Notes: generated from the letters alone by a model not told the origin. Shown: positions 1-9,323, counted from the first letter of the stretch. The stretch is DNA of 17,706 nt from Methanobacterium sp. UBA294 (GCA_002494495.1 DACB01000016.1:176093-193798), one strand, 5' to 3'. Program-made: numbers and translations.

Positions 1-185
1 AAATTATTGAAAAATTAAGAGAATATAAAAAAGCATATTCAAATTTGGAACAATTAACTTCAGAATATTTATTAAAAACAGAGGAAAATGGGTGGGACAT
101 ATCAAAAGATGAAATTAGTTATTATTTTACATTAGGACTTAATTTAGGTGGAATCTTTAAAGGTAAAGGTGATGAAAATGAGTGA
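1..185 (+). CDS. cas8b: Type I-B Cascade large subunit Cas8b (Csh1-like), C-terminal end only
   Basis: An open frame enters from the left edge (first full codon at 3) and stops with TGA at 183-185, giving about 60 residues of the C-terminus. The end reads ISYYFTLGLNLGGIF followed by a charged tail. This helical pattern, with an aromatic stretch then GLNLG, resembles the end of Cas8b/Csh1 proteins. In type I-B systems the large subunit recognises the PAM and closes the R-loop. The assignment rests mostly on position: it lies directly before cas7-cas5-cas3, and its last 8 bases overlap the cas7 start at 178, which implies translational coupling. The N-terminal part is outside the window, so no functional residue can be checked. 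Another small helical Cascade subunit is possible but less likely. Confidence 0.72.
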   Translation, partial: IIEKLREYKKAYSNLEQLTSEYLLKTEENGWDISKDEISYYFTLGLNLGGIFKGKGDENE

Positions 186-1083
186 AGTTGTTAAAAACAG
201 ATCTGAAATAATTTTTTTATACGACATCGAGAATGCTAATCCAAATGGAGATCCAATGGACGAAAATAGGCCTAGAATCGATGAAGAAACCGAAATAAAT
301 ATAGTTACAGATGTAAGGCTTAAAAGAACTATTAGAGATTATTTATATAAATTTTTAAATGAAGAAATTTTTATAATAGAAGAAATTAATGCAGATGGAA
401 CACAAAAAACTCGAGAAGATCGTCTTAAAGATCTTAAAATAAAATCAAAAGAAGATGGAATTAAATTACTCGAAAAATATATTGATTTGAGGCTTTTTGG
501 AGCTACAATTGCTGTTAAAAACCTGACTTCGACTTGGATAGGGCCCGTTCAGTTCAAATTTGGAAAATCTCTGCATAAAGTAGAACCAAAAACTATCAAA
601 GGAACTAGTGTGATGCCCTCTAAAGAAAATGTTACAAGAGGAACTTTCATTGAAACTCAAATTCTCCCCTATTCCTTGATTTCATTTTATGGTATAATAA
701 ACGAAAATGCCGCTAAAAGTACAGGTCTATCTGAAGTTGATGTTGATTTACTTATGGATGGACTTTGGAATGGAACTAAAAACATAATTACAAGATCTAA
801 AATTGGGCAAATGCCCAGATTGTTGTTAAGAGTAATTTATAAAGAAAATAATTTCCATATCGGAGATCTCGATAAAAAAATTAAACTTGTTCTGGCTGAA
901 GATATTGGAGAAAAAAGTTTAAGAAGCATCTCCGAAGGTGAATTAAATATTTCTGAATTAGTAGAAACAATTAACTCAAATAAAGATAAAATTGAGCGAG
1001 TTGAATTTGAAGTTAATGGTTTGAAACTTAATTCAGACTTAAAAACTTCATTTGAAGTAGAAATAAAGGAATTAAATTTATAA
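178..1083 (+). CDS. cas7: CRISPR-associated protein Cas7 (type I-B, Csh2/DevR family)
   Basis: This 301-residue protein is the Cascade backbone subunit, several copies of which coat the crRNA spacer. Its start matches the family well: an acidic strand ending IENANPNGDP (about residues 18-27 from the ATG), then RPRIDEETEINIVTDVRLKRTIRDYL. The middle has the GPVQFKFGKSLH segment and a ILPYSLISFYGIIN block typical of the RRM-like core. Length is normal for the family. The ATG at 178 is preferred over a GTG at 148 or the ATG at 172: the sequence AGGTGA lies about five bases before 178, and homologues start close to the NRSEIIFLYDIEN strand. It overlaps the end of cas8b by 8 bases and is 11 bases from cas5. 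No sign of damage. Confidence 0.93.
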   Translation: MSEVVKNRSEIIFLYDIENANPNGDPMDENRPRIDEETEINIVTDVRLKRTIRDYLYKFLNEEIFIIEEINADGTQKTREDRLKDLKIKSKEDGIKLLEKYIDLRLFGATIAVKNLTSTWIGPVQFKFGKSLHKVEPKTIKGTSVMPSKENVTRGTFIETQILPYSLISFYGIINENAAKSTGLSEVDVDLLMDGLWNGTKNIITRSKIGQMPRLLLRVIYKENNFHIGDLDKKIKLVLAEDIGEKSLRSISEGELNISELVETINSNKDKIERVEFEVNGLKLNSDLKTSFEVEIKELNL

Positions 1084-1094
1084 GTGTGGTCTTT

Positions 1095-1811
1095 ATGGCA
1101 TTGAATAAAGCACTTGTATTTGATATTTGGGGAGACTATGGGCATTTTCGTAAAATGGAGACAACAACATCTCCCCTTACTTATTCTATTCCCACGGGTA
1201 CAGCAATTAGTGGCTTGGTCGCAGCCATATTAGGATTGCAGAGAGACTTTTACTATGACACTCTCTCAAGAGAAAATTTTGAATTTTCGATTAGAATAAT
1301 GAAACCAATAAAAAAAATTCGATTAAACATTAACATCATAAAAACGGATGCCGGATTTTATTTGTGGGATATAAAAGGCACTCCACGTTCTCCAACTCCC
1401 TATGAATTTCTAAAAACACCTCATTACAGAGTTTACCTCCGATTTAGAGAGACGAAAATGCATGAAAAACTTAAATATTATCTTGAAAGCCATAAAACAA
1501 TATATACCCCGTATTTAGGCATCAGTGAACTGATTGCTAATTTTAATTATGTTGGAGAATTTGATATAATTGCTAAAGAAGCAAAAAATAGCCAAATAGA
1601 TAGTGTAATAAGTAAAAATGATGTCAAAGTTAAAATTGATGATTTAAAAGAGGGAATGAGGTGGAGTAATGAAAATATACCATTATACATGAATTCAGAA
1701 AGATGTGTCAAAGAATATTCAAATGTCTTGTTGGAACAAACTGGAAGACCTATTACAATTGAAAATGGTTCTTTTTGGAGGATTGGAGAAGAAAATGTCA
1801 TTTTCTTATAA
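1095..1811 (+). CDS. cas5: CRISPR-associated protein Cas5 (type I-B)
   Basis: This 238-residue RAMP protein should cap the 5' handle of the crRNA in the Cascade complex. The N-terminus is diagnostic: ALVFDIWGDYGHFRKMETTTSP, then LTYSIPTGTAISGLVAAILG. It contains the F-R-K and SPLTYSIP signatures of Cas5b. Most of the rest is the usual beta-rich fold, with the KPIKKIRLNINIIKT strand around residue 70. The ATG at 1095 is chosen because homologues begin three to five residues before VFDIWG. A GTG at 1086 would add three residues (M-V-F). No strong ribosome binding site is seen for either start, so re-initiation after cas7 (stop at 1083) is likely. The last 17 bases overlap the cas3 start. The coding sequence is very AT-rich, like cas7 and cas3. 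Confidence 0.9.
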   Translation: MALNKALVFDIWGDYGHFRKMETTTSPLTYSIPTGTAISGLVAAILGLQRDFYYDTLSRENFEFSIRIMKPIKKIRLNINIIKTDAGFYLWDIKGTPRSPTPYEFLKTPHYRVYLRFRETKMHEKLKYYLESHKTIYTPYLGISELIANFNYVGEFDIIAKEAKNSQIDSVISKNDVKVKIDDLKEGMRWSNENIPLYMNSERCVKEYSNVLLEQTGRPITIENGSFWRIGEENVIFL

Positions 1812-4311
1812 ATTGAAATCTCACCCTGAAAAGAGATTAGTAGACCATCTTTGTAATGTTGCCAAATTATCTAAAAATATTGTAAATTCAAAAATTATTG
1901 AAAATAAAGATTTAATATCCAAAATAGCTTACTTAAATGGCATTTCACATGATTTTGGAAAGTCTACTACTTTTTTTCAGATATATATCCATAACCATGA
2001 AAAAAATAGCAAATTTACATATCATAGTTTCGTTTCATCATTTTTTGGATATTATTTAGTAAAAGATTATTTAAAAAAAAACGGAGTATATGATGAATTT
2101 TGGTATTTACCTGCAATTTCGTGGATTGTTATAAACAAACATCATGGGAATATTAAAAACTTAAAGCATAATGAAATTCCTAAACTTAATGAGAATAATA
2201 AAATTGATGTGGTTGTTGAACAAATAAAAGATATAAATAAAAATCATTTAGACGAAATAAACCATATTTACGAAGATATATTGTCTTATTCTGAAATACA
2301 AGACTTCTTTCATGTATTAATAACTAAAAACCCAAAATTTACAGAAGATATACGTAGCAATGTTAAAAAGCTATTTAGAGAGAAAAAGTTAGAATATTAC
2401 TTTTGGATTCTCTTTTTTTATTCTATTTTACTCGATGCAGATAAACTAGATGCTTCCGAAACTCCAATTCCTAAAAGAGTTGAAATACTAGAAAAAGATT
2501 TAGTAGATCAGTATAAAGCTGTTAAATTTAAAGATCACGAGAAAATCAATCAGATAAGAGAAATGGCTTATCAAGAAGTAAATTCGCAGCTTCCAGAAAT
2601 AGATTTAAGAAAAGACAGAATATTTTCAATAAATCTTCCCACGGGGGTTGGGAAAACATTAACTAGTTTTTCATTTGCTTTAGGTCTTCAGGATAAAGTT
2701 CAGGACGAAAAAGGTTTTAATCCAAAAATAATATATTCATTGCCATTTTTAAGTATTATCGATCAAAACAGTTCAGTTATTTCTGAAATTTTAGCTGGAA
2801 GAGATGGTAAAGGGTGGGAACAATTATTTGAAATGGATAAAGAGGAAAAAGAGAAATATGTTGAAGAGAATACACCTTCAAATTTACTTTTAAAGCATCA
2901 TCATTTAATTGATATCAAATATAAAGAAGAAAAAAATAATGAACTCAATGTTATTGAAAATATAAATAAATCATTGCTTCTAACTGAAGGTTGGCATTCT
3001 GAAGTAGTTATTACAACTTTTATCCAGTTTTTTCACAGTTTAATTACCAATAAGAATAGAGCGGCTAGAAAATTTCATAATATGATTAACTCTATAATTA
3101 TTTTAGATGAGATACAGGCAATTCCAAATGAATACTGGCTTTTGTTAAATAACATGTTGAAATATCTTGCATCAAAATTTAATTGTTGGATCATATTAAT
3201 AACAGCCACCAAAACACTTATTTTTGACAAAAAAGAAATCAAAGAACTTGTAAAAAATAGAGATATGTACTTTGAAGCCTTTGATAGAGTTAATTTTAAT
3301 TTTGATTTAAATGAAAAAGATTTTGATGATTTTAAAGAAGAAATTTTCGACGAAATTATTGAAAAAAAAGACAATGACATTATGGTAGTGTTAAACACGA
3401 TTAATTCTGCTAAAGAGTTATATAATCATTTAAAAGAAAGACTTTCTGAAGAATATAAACTAACTGATAAGGAAAGACTTTTAGATAACGATGGAATTTG
3501 TAAGTTCAATGGGTTTGAACTTATAAATATGACTACTCATGTTCTGCCGAGATATCGTCTAAAAAGGATTGATCGCATTAAACATGATAAAAAAAGGAAA
3601 ATTATTATAACAACACAATTAGTAGAAGCAGGCGTAGATGTCAGCGTAGACATTATTTATCGTGATTTAGCACCTTTAGATTCAATAATCCAGACAGCAG
3701 GACGATGCAATAGAAATGATGAAGGGAAAAAAGGTGCAGTTAATACGATTGTATTGAAAGATGAAAACAAAAGATTTCATGAATATGTCTATGATTCTGT
3801 CCTCATTGATGCTACCAAAGAAATCATGACTAGAACGGGTGGAAGTATATCCGAAAAAGATTTCACTATGAATGCAGCTGATGAATACTACCGTTTAATT
3901 AAAGAAAGAGGTAGTTATGATGATTCTAGGCAGATTATGGAACATTTAATACGATTAGAATTTTCCGACGCTTCTAAATTCCAATTAATTAAAAACGACA
4001 TACCAAAAACATCCGTTTTTATAGAAATTAATGAAGAATCTAAAAAAATCAGGGAATACATGGAAGAAATACAAACAGAATTGAAAAGATTCGAAAGAAA
4101 AAATAAGCTTTTAGAAATAAAAAAGGACATTAATTTATTTACACTATCAATTAGTTGTAATAAAAAAATGGAAGATGAAATAGGGCATTTACCTTACATT
4201 GGAAGAATTGAAGATTATAAATATGTTCCTAAAAAGGATTTAGAAGAATGGTACAGATTAGATGTGGGGTTTTGTCCACCCACAAATGATATTGACATGA
4301 GAATGATTTAA
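1795..4311 (+). CDS. cas3: CRISPR-associated helicase-nuclease Cas3 with HD domain (type I-B)
   Basis: This 838-residue protein is the effector recruited by Cascade to unwind and degrade target DNA. The N-terminal HD nuclease keeps its metal ligands: H18 region (KRLVDHLCN), H52-D53 (SHDFGK), H77 and H116-H117 (KHHGN). The superfamily 2 helicase follows: Walker A LPTGVGKT at about 281-288, Walker B DEIQ at 438-441, the T-A-T motif III at 470-472, and motif VI QTAGRCNRN at 633-641. The length is normal and no frameshift is seen. The ATG at 1795 is chosen because GGAGAAG lies just upstream and the protein then starts at MSFSYKLKSHP, as in homologues. A longer frame back to 1705 would run deep into cas5. 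The start overlaps cas5 by 17 bases. An eight-T run at 4328-4335 follows the stop. Confidence 0.95.
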   Translation: MSFSYKLKSHPEKRLVDHLCNVAKLSKNIVNSKIIENKDLISKIAYLNGISHDFGKSTTFFQIYIHNHEKNSKFTYHSFVSSFFGYYLVKDYLKKNGVYDEFWYLPAISWIVINKHHGNIKNLKHNEIPKLNENNKIDVVVEQIKDINKNHLDEINHIYEDILSYSEIQDFFHVLITKNPKFTEDIRSNVKKLFREKKLEYYFWILFFYSILLDADKLDASETPIPKRVEILEKDLVDQYKAVKFKDHEKINQIREMAYQEVNSQLPEIDLRKDRIFSINLPTGVGKTLTSFSFALGLQDKVQDEKGFNPKIIYSLPFLSIIDQNSSVISEILAGRDGKGWEQLFEMDKEEKEKYVEENTPSNLLLKHHHLIDIKYKEEKNNELNVIENINKSLLLTEGWHSEVVITTFIQFFHSLITNKNRAARKFHNMINSIIILDEIQAIPNEYWLLLNNMLKYLASKFNCWIILITATKTLIFDKKEIKELVKNRDMYFEAFDRVNFNFDLNEKDFDDFKEEIFDEIIEKKDNDIMVVLNTINSAKELYNHLKERLSEEYKLTDKERLLDNDGICKFNGFELINMTTHVLPRYRLKRIDRIKHDKKRKIIITTQLVEAGVDVSVDIIYRDLAPLDSIIQTAGRCNRNDEGKKGAVNTIVLKDENKRFHEYVYDSVLIDATKEIMTRTGGSISEKDFTMNAADEYYRLIKERGSYDDSRQIMEHLIRLEFSDASKFQLIKNDIPKTSVFIEINEESKKIREYMEEIQTELKRFERKNKLLEIKKDINLFTLSISCNKKMEDEIGHLPYIGRIEDYKYVPKKDLEEWYRLDVGFCPPTNDIDMRMI

Positions 4312-4557
4312 AAGTAGGATTGAACCATTTTTTTTCTTTAATAAATAGAAAAACGGCTTTTAGGCTGTTCCTATAATAATTAAAGAAAATTATGATATTT
4401 GGTTGAATTTTACTAACAAAGTTGAATAACTCTCTATAAAGACTTAATCAAAAAGTTGAGTGAAAAATCAGAAACCTTAAAAAGATTATCATTTGAAAAG
4501 TAGTTTCACTTTAAAAAAATAAATCCTTTGAAAACCAATATTTCAAATGGTGATAAT
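4312..4557 (+). promoter_or_regulatory. Spacer between cas3 and vapB: T-run terminator, candidate promoter and operator
   Basis: A T8 run at 4328-4335, 17 bases after the cas3 stop, is a plausible archaeal terminator for the effector operon. Shortly after lies a weak stem (AACGGC/GCTGTT around 4351-4368, one G-U pair). Towards vapB an A/T-rich element near 4509-4523 (CTTTAAAAAAATAAA) could be a TATA box. A 7-base inverted repeat TTTGAAA/TTTCAAA (4527-4533 and 4541-4547) sits just before the GGTGAT ribosome binding site at 4549-4554. VapB-type antitoxins usually repress their own operon through such palindromes, so this may be the old operator. If active, this promoter would also transcribe cas4-cas1-cas2. 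Promoter and operator are inference. Confidence 0.35.
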
Positions 4558-4792
4558 ATGACTTCAGAAACCAAAATCTCAAAGGGCTTTCAAACTGTAG
4601 TTCCTTCAGATATAAGAAAAATGTTTGATGTGGGGGCCTGGAGACATTTTAGAATGGAGACCTACTGAAAACGGAGTAGAAATCAAATTCCGTAAGAAAG
4701 TAACCTTTCAGGATATTGCCGGAATGGTCAAGGGCGAACCAACCGATGCTGTTGAACTTAAGAAGAAGTTCCAGAGGGGAGAAAAGATTTGA
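4558..4792 (+). pseudogene. Frameshifted VapB-type antitoxin (AbrB/MazE-like swapped-hairpin fold)
   Basis: From the ATG at 4558, with GGTGAT at 4549-4554, the frame reads MTSETKISKGFQTVVPSDI. This is the start of an AbrB/SpoVT-type DNA-binding domain (the K-I-S-x-G-x-Q-x-x-x-P pattern). The reading frame is lost at a run of five G at 4632-4636. Removing one G restores DVGPGDILEWRPTENGVEI, continuing to a natural stop at 4790-4792 after a charged toxin-binding tail ending in RGEKI. The restored protein would have about 77 residues, normal for VapB. As it stands, translation ends early at the TGA near 4668. The stop overlaps the TTG start of the vapC remnant, the classic antitoxin-toxin overlap. 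One homopolymer indel could be a sequencing error, but the partner gene is broken in several places. Confidence 0.75.
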
Positions 4793-5177
4793 TATTCGTT
4801 GATTCTTCTTTTTTTATTGCCCTTATCTTGGAAAATGACCAATGGCATGATAAAGCTCTGAAATTAATTCCTAAACTTGAAAAATCTCAAAAATGGTATC
4901 TGACCTTATAATCTCGGAGACTGTTACTATAATAGGGAGTAGAGCTGGTGGAAAAGCGGGTAAGATGATTTATGATAATATTAAGGATAATTGCAAGATA
5001 TTCCATCAGGAACAATCTCTTTACGACCATGCCCATTTACACTTATCATCAGTATGATGGAACTCTTTCTTTGACTGATTCATTAACAATCGAAATTATG
5101 AAAAATGCAATATCCGAAAGATAGTTTCTTTTGATTCTGATTTTGATAAAGTTAAAGGAATTCAAAGGATACATTAA
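4789..5177 (+). pseudogene. Decayed VapC-like PIN-domain toxin ribonuclease
   Basis: Read across three frames this is a complete PIN domain. A TTG at 4789 opens with MIFVDSSFFIALI (first catalytic Asp). After a frame change near the A5 run at 4889-4893 comes SDLIISETVTIIGSRAGGKA (conserved Glu). A second change near 5026-5032 gives YDGTLSLTDSLTIEIMKNA (third acidic site). A third near 5105-5118 gives IVSFDSDFDKVKGIQRIH, with the last Asp pair, and a stop at 5175-5177. VapC toxins cut tRNA or rRNA; here all four acidic motifs survive, but in separate frames, so no active protein is expected. The stop is directly followed by the ATG of cas4, whose AAAGGA ribosome binding site lies inside this remnant. 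It therefore behaves as an upstream part of the adaptation operon. Confidence 0.8.
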
Positions 5178-5696
<519 letters not shown>

Positions 5697-5718
5697 AATT
5701 CAATAGGGGAGTGTAATA

Positions 5719-6686
<968 letters not shown>

Positions 6687-6935
6687 ATGTATGCCATTAT
6701 TGTTTACGATATTAAGGTGGAAAGAGTCAATAAAGTCAAAGGATACCTCAGGAAACACCTTAACTGGATACAAAACTCGGTATTTGAGGGAGATATTACA
6801 TTAAGTGAACTTGAAATAATCAAGAAGGGCTTAAAGGATATCATAAATAAGAATGAAGATTCTGTAATAATTTTTACAGTTAAAGTGAGAAAGCATTTAA
6901 AAGACAGGTATTGGGGATTGAAAAAGCACCTATAA
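6687..6935 (+). CDS. cas2: CRISPR-associated protein Cas2
   Basis: This 82-residue protein is the structural partner of Cas1 in the spacer integrase. It starts MYAIIVYDIKVERVNKVKGY, the usual ferredoxin-like first strand with the conserved Asp8, followed by LNWIQNSVFEGDI, typical of archaeal I-B Cas2. The ATG at 6687 is chosen because homologues begin at MYAIIVYD and a GGTGG lies just upstream, inside the end of cas1. An in-frame GTG at 6675 would only add residues encoded by that site. The protein is slightly shorter than many Cas2 proteins, ending in YWGLKKHL. It is the last gene before the leader and array, and lies on the same strand as the repeats. Confidence 0.95.
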   Translation: MYAIIVYDIKVERVNKVKGYLRKHLNWIQNSVFEGDITLSELEIIKKGLKDIINKNEDSVIIFTVKVRKHLKDRYWGLKKHL

Positions 6936-7665
<730 letters not shown>

Positions 7666-7756
7666 CAGCTAATTAATAATCCTTTTCCATAAACTAGAAT
7701 ATTCGCCATCAATATGGCATATATTACAATTCCATCTGATAAATCATTTCGTTGTT

Positions 7757-7778
7757 TTTAAAATCATCATTTAGGATT
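7757..7778 (+). repeat. Decayed CRISPR repeat downstream of the array
   Basis: The sequence TTAAAATCA at 7758-7766 and TTTAGGATT at 7770-7778 matches two blocks of the array repeat, in order, with three bases missing between them. It lies 93 bases after the last intact repeat, on the same strand. Two collinear 9-base matches are unlikely by chance. It is probably a trailing, leader-distal repeat that lost its function. The stretch between (7664-7756) shows no other clear repeat. Confidence 0.5.
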
Positions 7779-7821
7779 TTTCTGATTTAAATTCTTTCTT
7801 AACCTTTCAATAAATGATAAA

Positions 7822-8136
7822 ATGAATTCACTGCTTACAGTAACTGTATTAGTAGGTTTTGGCTTAATTGGCGGAATTATGGGATTGGCATCTGATAGTA
7901 GGGATTATGCTGCTATTAAAAATAAAACATCAAGGAGTTTAATAATTAAAGAGTACGAAAAGAAGATGCTATTAATTTATACAATCCATTAAAGATAAAA
8001 TGCAGAATAATAAGATTAAAGATAAAAATACAGCATCTTCAGTTGAAGAAATTAAAATGACTTTATTTGATGATATGGTGCAATAACGGAAGAAGAATTC
8101 CAAATAATTAAAGATGATATTATGAATATGATATAA
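7822..8136 (+). pseudogene. Frameshifted small membrane protein with C-terminal SHOCT motif
   Basis: From the ATG at 7822 the frame gives MNSLLTVTVLVGFGLIGGIMG, a hydrophobic membrane segment, then SDSRDYAAIKNKTSRS and a stop after 56 residues. Other frames carry the continuation: one reads DKNTASSVEEIKMTLFDDM (ending about 8083), and the original frame resumes at 8077 with GAITEEEFQIIKDDIMNMI to the stop at 8134-8136. The E-I-...-L-...-G-A-I-T-E-E-E-F pattern is the SHOCT motif, a short helical hairpin often found at the C-terminus of membrane or secreted proteins. At least two frameshifts are needed to join the pieces. The gene is therefore broken, unless sequence errors explain it. Function is unknown; SHOCT is thought to be an oligomerisation element. 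Confidence 0.6.
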
Positions 8137-8179
8137 AGAAAAAATTAAAAAGAAAAGTAGATTAAATTTGTTTAATCTA
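8137..8179 (-). terminator. Histone gene terminator (hairpin plus T-rich tail)
   Basis: A perfect 9-bp inverted repeat, TAGATTAAA at 8158-8166 and TTTAATCTA at 8171-8179 with a 4-base loop, includes the histone stop codon. On the minus strand it is followed by a strongly T-rich stretch (complement of the A-runs at 8137-8157). This is a good archaeal terminator for the histone transcript and sits right behind the SHOCT remnant on the other strand. Confidence 0.6.
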
Positions 8180-8381
8180 GTTCTTTGATTGCAAGTTCTA
8201 TGTCGGATGCGTTAACTGTTTTTCTTCCGGCATGTTTTGCAAGTTTAACTGCTCGTGTAGCGATATCTTCACCACATTCTTCTATTGCTTTTGCTAATGC
8301 TTCTTTTGCATCATCACTGATTCTTTGCGCACCGGCATTTTTTATTATTCTCCCCACTGGGGCTATTGGTAGTTCACTCAT
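8172..8381 (-). CDS. Archaeal histone (HMf family)
   Basis: This 69-residue protein is a single histone fold with no tails, the same length as HMfB. It starts MSELPIAPVGRIIKNAGAQR and has the loop residues AGRKTVNASDIELA. The DNA-contact positions known from HMf are kept: R11, R20, K54 and T55. Dimers would polymerise along DNA and wrap the chromosome. The ATG at 8381 is chosen because GGTGAT (minus strand, 8391-8386) is four bases upstream; a GTG at 8390 lies inside that site and is not the start. A TATA-like box lies about 35-45 bases upstream, and a hairpin-T terminator overlaps the stop. It has its own transcription unit. Methanobacteriales carry several histone paralogues, so I do not give a symbol. 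Confidence 0.97.
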   Translation of the reverse strand: MSELPIAPVGRIIKNAGAQRISDDAKEALAKAIEECGEDIATRAVKLAKHAGRKTVNASDIELAIKELD

Positions 8382-8415
8382 ATTTATCACCTAAACATAA
8401 ATTAATATTAACTGC

Positions 8416-8427
8416 TATTTAAATATA
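8416..8427 (-). promoter_or_regulatory. TATA box of the histone gene
   Basis: TATTTAAATATA at 8416-8427 reads TATATTTAAATA on the minus strand. It lies about 35-45 bases upstream of the histone ATG, the right distance for a short leader carrying the GGTGAT site. Inferred from position and composition only. Confidence 0.5.
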
Positions 8428-9057
8428 CCGAATTTTAAGCTAGTTTTCAGTGCCATTATCTTATATTTGAACTTTAAAATTTAATATAAGCAATAATTTG
8501 TTGAGTTGAAAATTTTATTACAGGATGTAATATTACTCCAGAAAAATAAGGTTTCAAATAGTTATAAATGAGTATTAGGTTATTAGTTTTGCTAAAATAA
8601 CAAGTCAGAGGATGGGCCTAGACAAATATTAATTATTATTTTTTGGGGTCCCATTCGATTCTTTTGTAATGTAATATTGTGATTGTAAAAAAAAAATTGG
8701 AATTTTGTAAGAAGTCAAATATTACTTATTTATCCATTATACTCCTTTAGGTTTATTTTTTTATGATTCTAGTTTTTTTTATAGTTCCCCCCTGTGTTCG
8801 TGAATTATTAGTCACATATAAATATCAGACTAATATAGACAAAATATTGATAAGGAATTTTTTTTTCATTGGGCATGAAGGGGGTGAAAAAGATTAGAAA
8901 ACAAAATAACCTTAATCCTGAATTCATTGAGGCAAATAAATTATCATCAAAAAAGGTTTTAAAGTAGTTTTTGAATTCCATTGTAAATGATTCGATACAT
9001 ATGTGCCCTACAAACTAATGTGCTGGCATAATAAAGGAGCCTGAAGAAAAAGACTTT
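8428..9057. other. Long non-coding, A/T-rich stretch before the orphan mini-array
   Basis: No convincing gene is seen in about 630 bases. Items noted: a small palindrome ATTACA-GGA-TGTAAT at 8517-8531; long A and T runs near 8686 and 8863; a C-run TTCCCCCCTGT at 8785-8795 that resembles the last bases of the array leader (7294-7305); and a 9-base match to the array repeat, ATCAGACTA, at 8824-8832, which is within chance expectation. An ATG at 8875 opens a lysine-rich 30-codon frame (MKGVKKIRKQNNLNPEFIEA, stop TAG at 8965-8967). It has no good ribosome binding site and no family I recognise; it may be the start of a lost gene. The last part may act as leader for the mini-array at 9058. Confidence 0.4.
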
Positions 9058-9166
9058 GTTGCAGAGACTTTTCCAATAAAACAAGGATTGAAACATGGCT
9101 CAAATGGGTCAGCAGTACGGCACTATGCCGTTGCAGAGACTTTTCCAATAAAACAAGGATTGAAAC
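9058..9166 (+). CRISPR. Orphan mini-CRISPR: two 37-base repeats, one 35-base spacer
   Basis: Two identical 37-base repeats lie at 9058-9094 and 9130-9166. They start GTTGCAGAGACTTTTCC and end AACAAGGATTGAAAC, and flank a 35-base spacer. The unit is 72 bases, and both copies are followed by AT. The ATTGAAAC end is a typical crRNA 5' handle, so the array reads in the plus direction. The repeat differs in length and body from the 30-base repeat at 7304, so it belongs to another CRISPR family, perhaps one whose cas genes are elsewhere or lost. No cas gene adjoins it. It could be a minimal active array, a relic, or a leader-proximal remnant after loss of spacers. Confidence 0.85.
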
Positions 9167-9245
9167 ATCTGTACTGTTAGGTTTTCTAAGGAGTATATTA
9201 ACAATAATCTGATTATCAATGATATTACGAAAAAATTATTTCTTT

Positions 9246-9291
9246 GGTTCGCAACAAAAATTTAGATATTATATTCGACTAGTTGTGAACC
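9246..9291. repeat. Inverted repeat able to form a 10-bp stem
   Basis: GGTTCGCAAC at 9246-9255 pairs with GTTGTGAACC at 9282-9291 over ten positions (nine Watson-Crick, one G-U), with a 26-base loop. It lies between the mini-array and the terminator of the zinc-ribbon gene. It is not followed by a T-run on the plus strand. It may be a structured RNA end, a mobile-element end or part of a small element. The rest of 9167-9323 shows no gene I recognise. Confidence 0.4.
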
Positions 9292-9323
9292 GGTTGATGA
9301 GCAAGAAGAATTTATGACTTTTT

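Noticed and set aside
4460..4472. A partial match to the array repeat (GTGAAAAATCAGA) upstream of vapB, considered as a CreA-like pseudo-repeat of a Cascade-controlled toxin-antitoxin unit.
   Set aside because: Only nine bases match exactly, which is expected by chance for this A/T-rich repeat over the window, and no second pseudo-repeat or guide-like segment follows at the right distance.
8185..8394. A 69-codon plus-strand frame opposite the histone gene.
   Set aside because: It is the shadow of the histone coding sequence, with no ribosome binding site and no recognisable protein.
8875..8967. A 30-codon lysine-rich frame starting MKGVKKIRK, ending in TAG, considered as a small gene or a pyrrolysine read-through.
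   Set aside because: There is no proper ribosome binding site, the frame has a further TAA soon after, and Methanobacteriales are not known to use pyrrolysine. It is mentioned only within the intergenic entry.
9030..9170. The mini-array repeats read as part of a coding frame (V-A-E-T-F-P-I-K-Q-G-L-K repeated).
   Set aside because: The frame has stops just before and after, no start signal, and the 37-base identity with an ATTGAAAC end fits CRISPR repeats far better.
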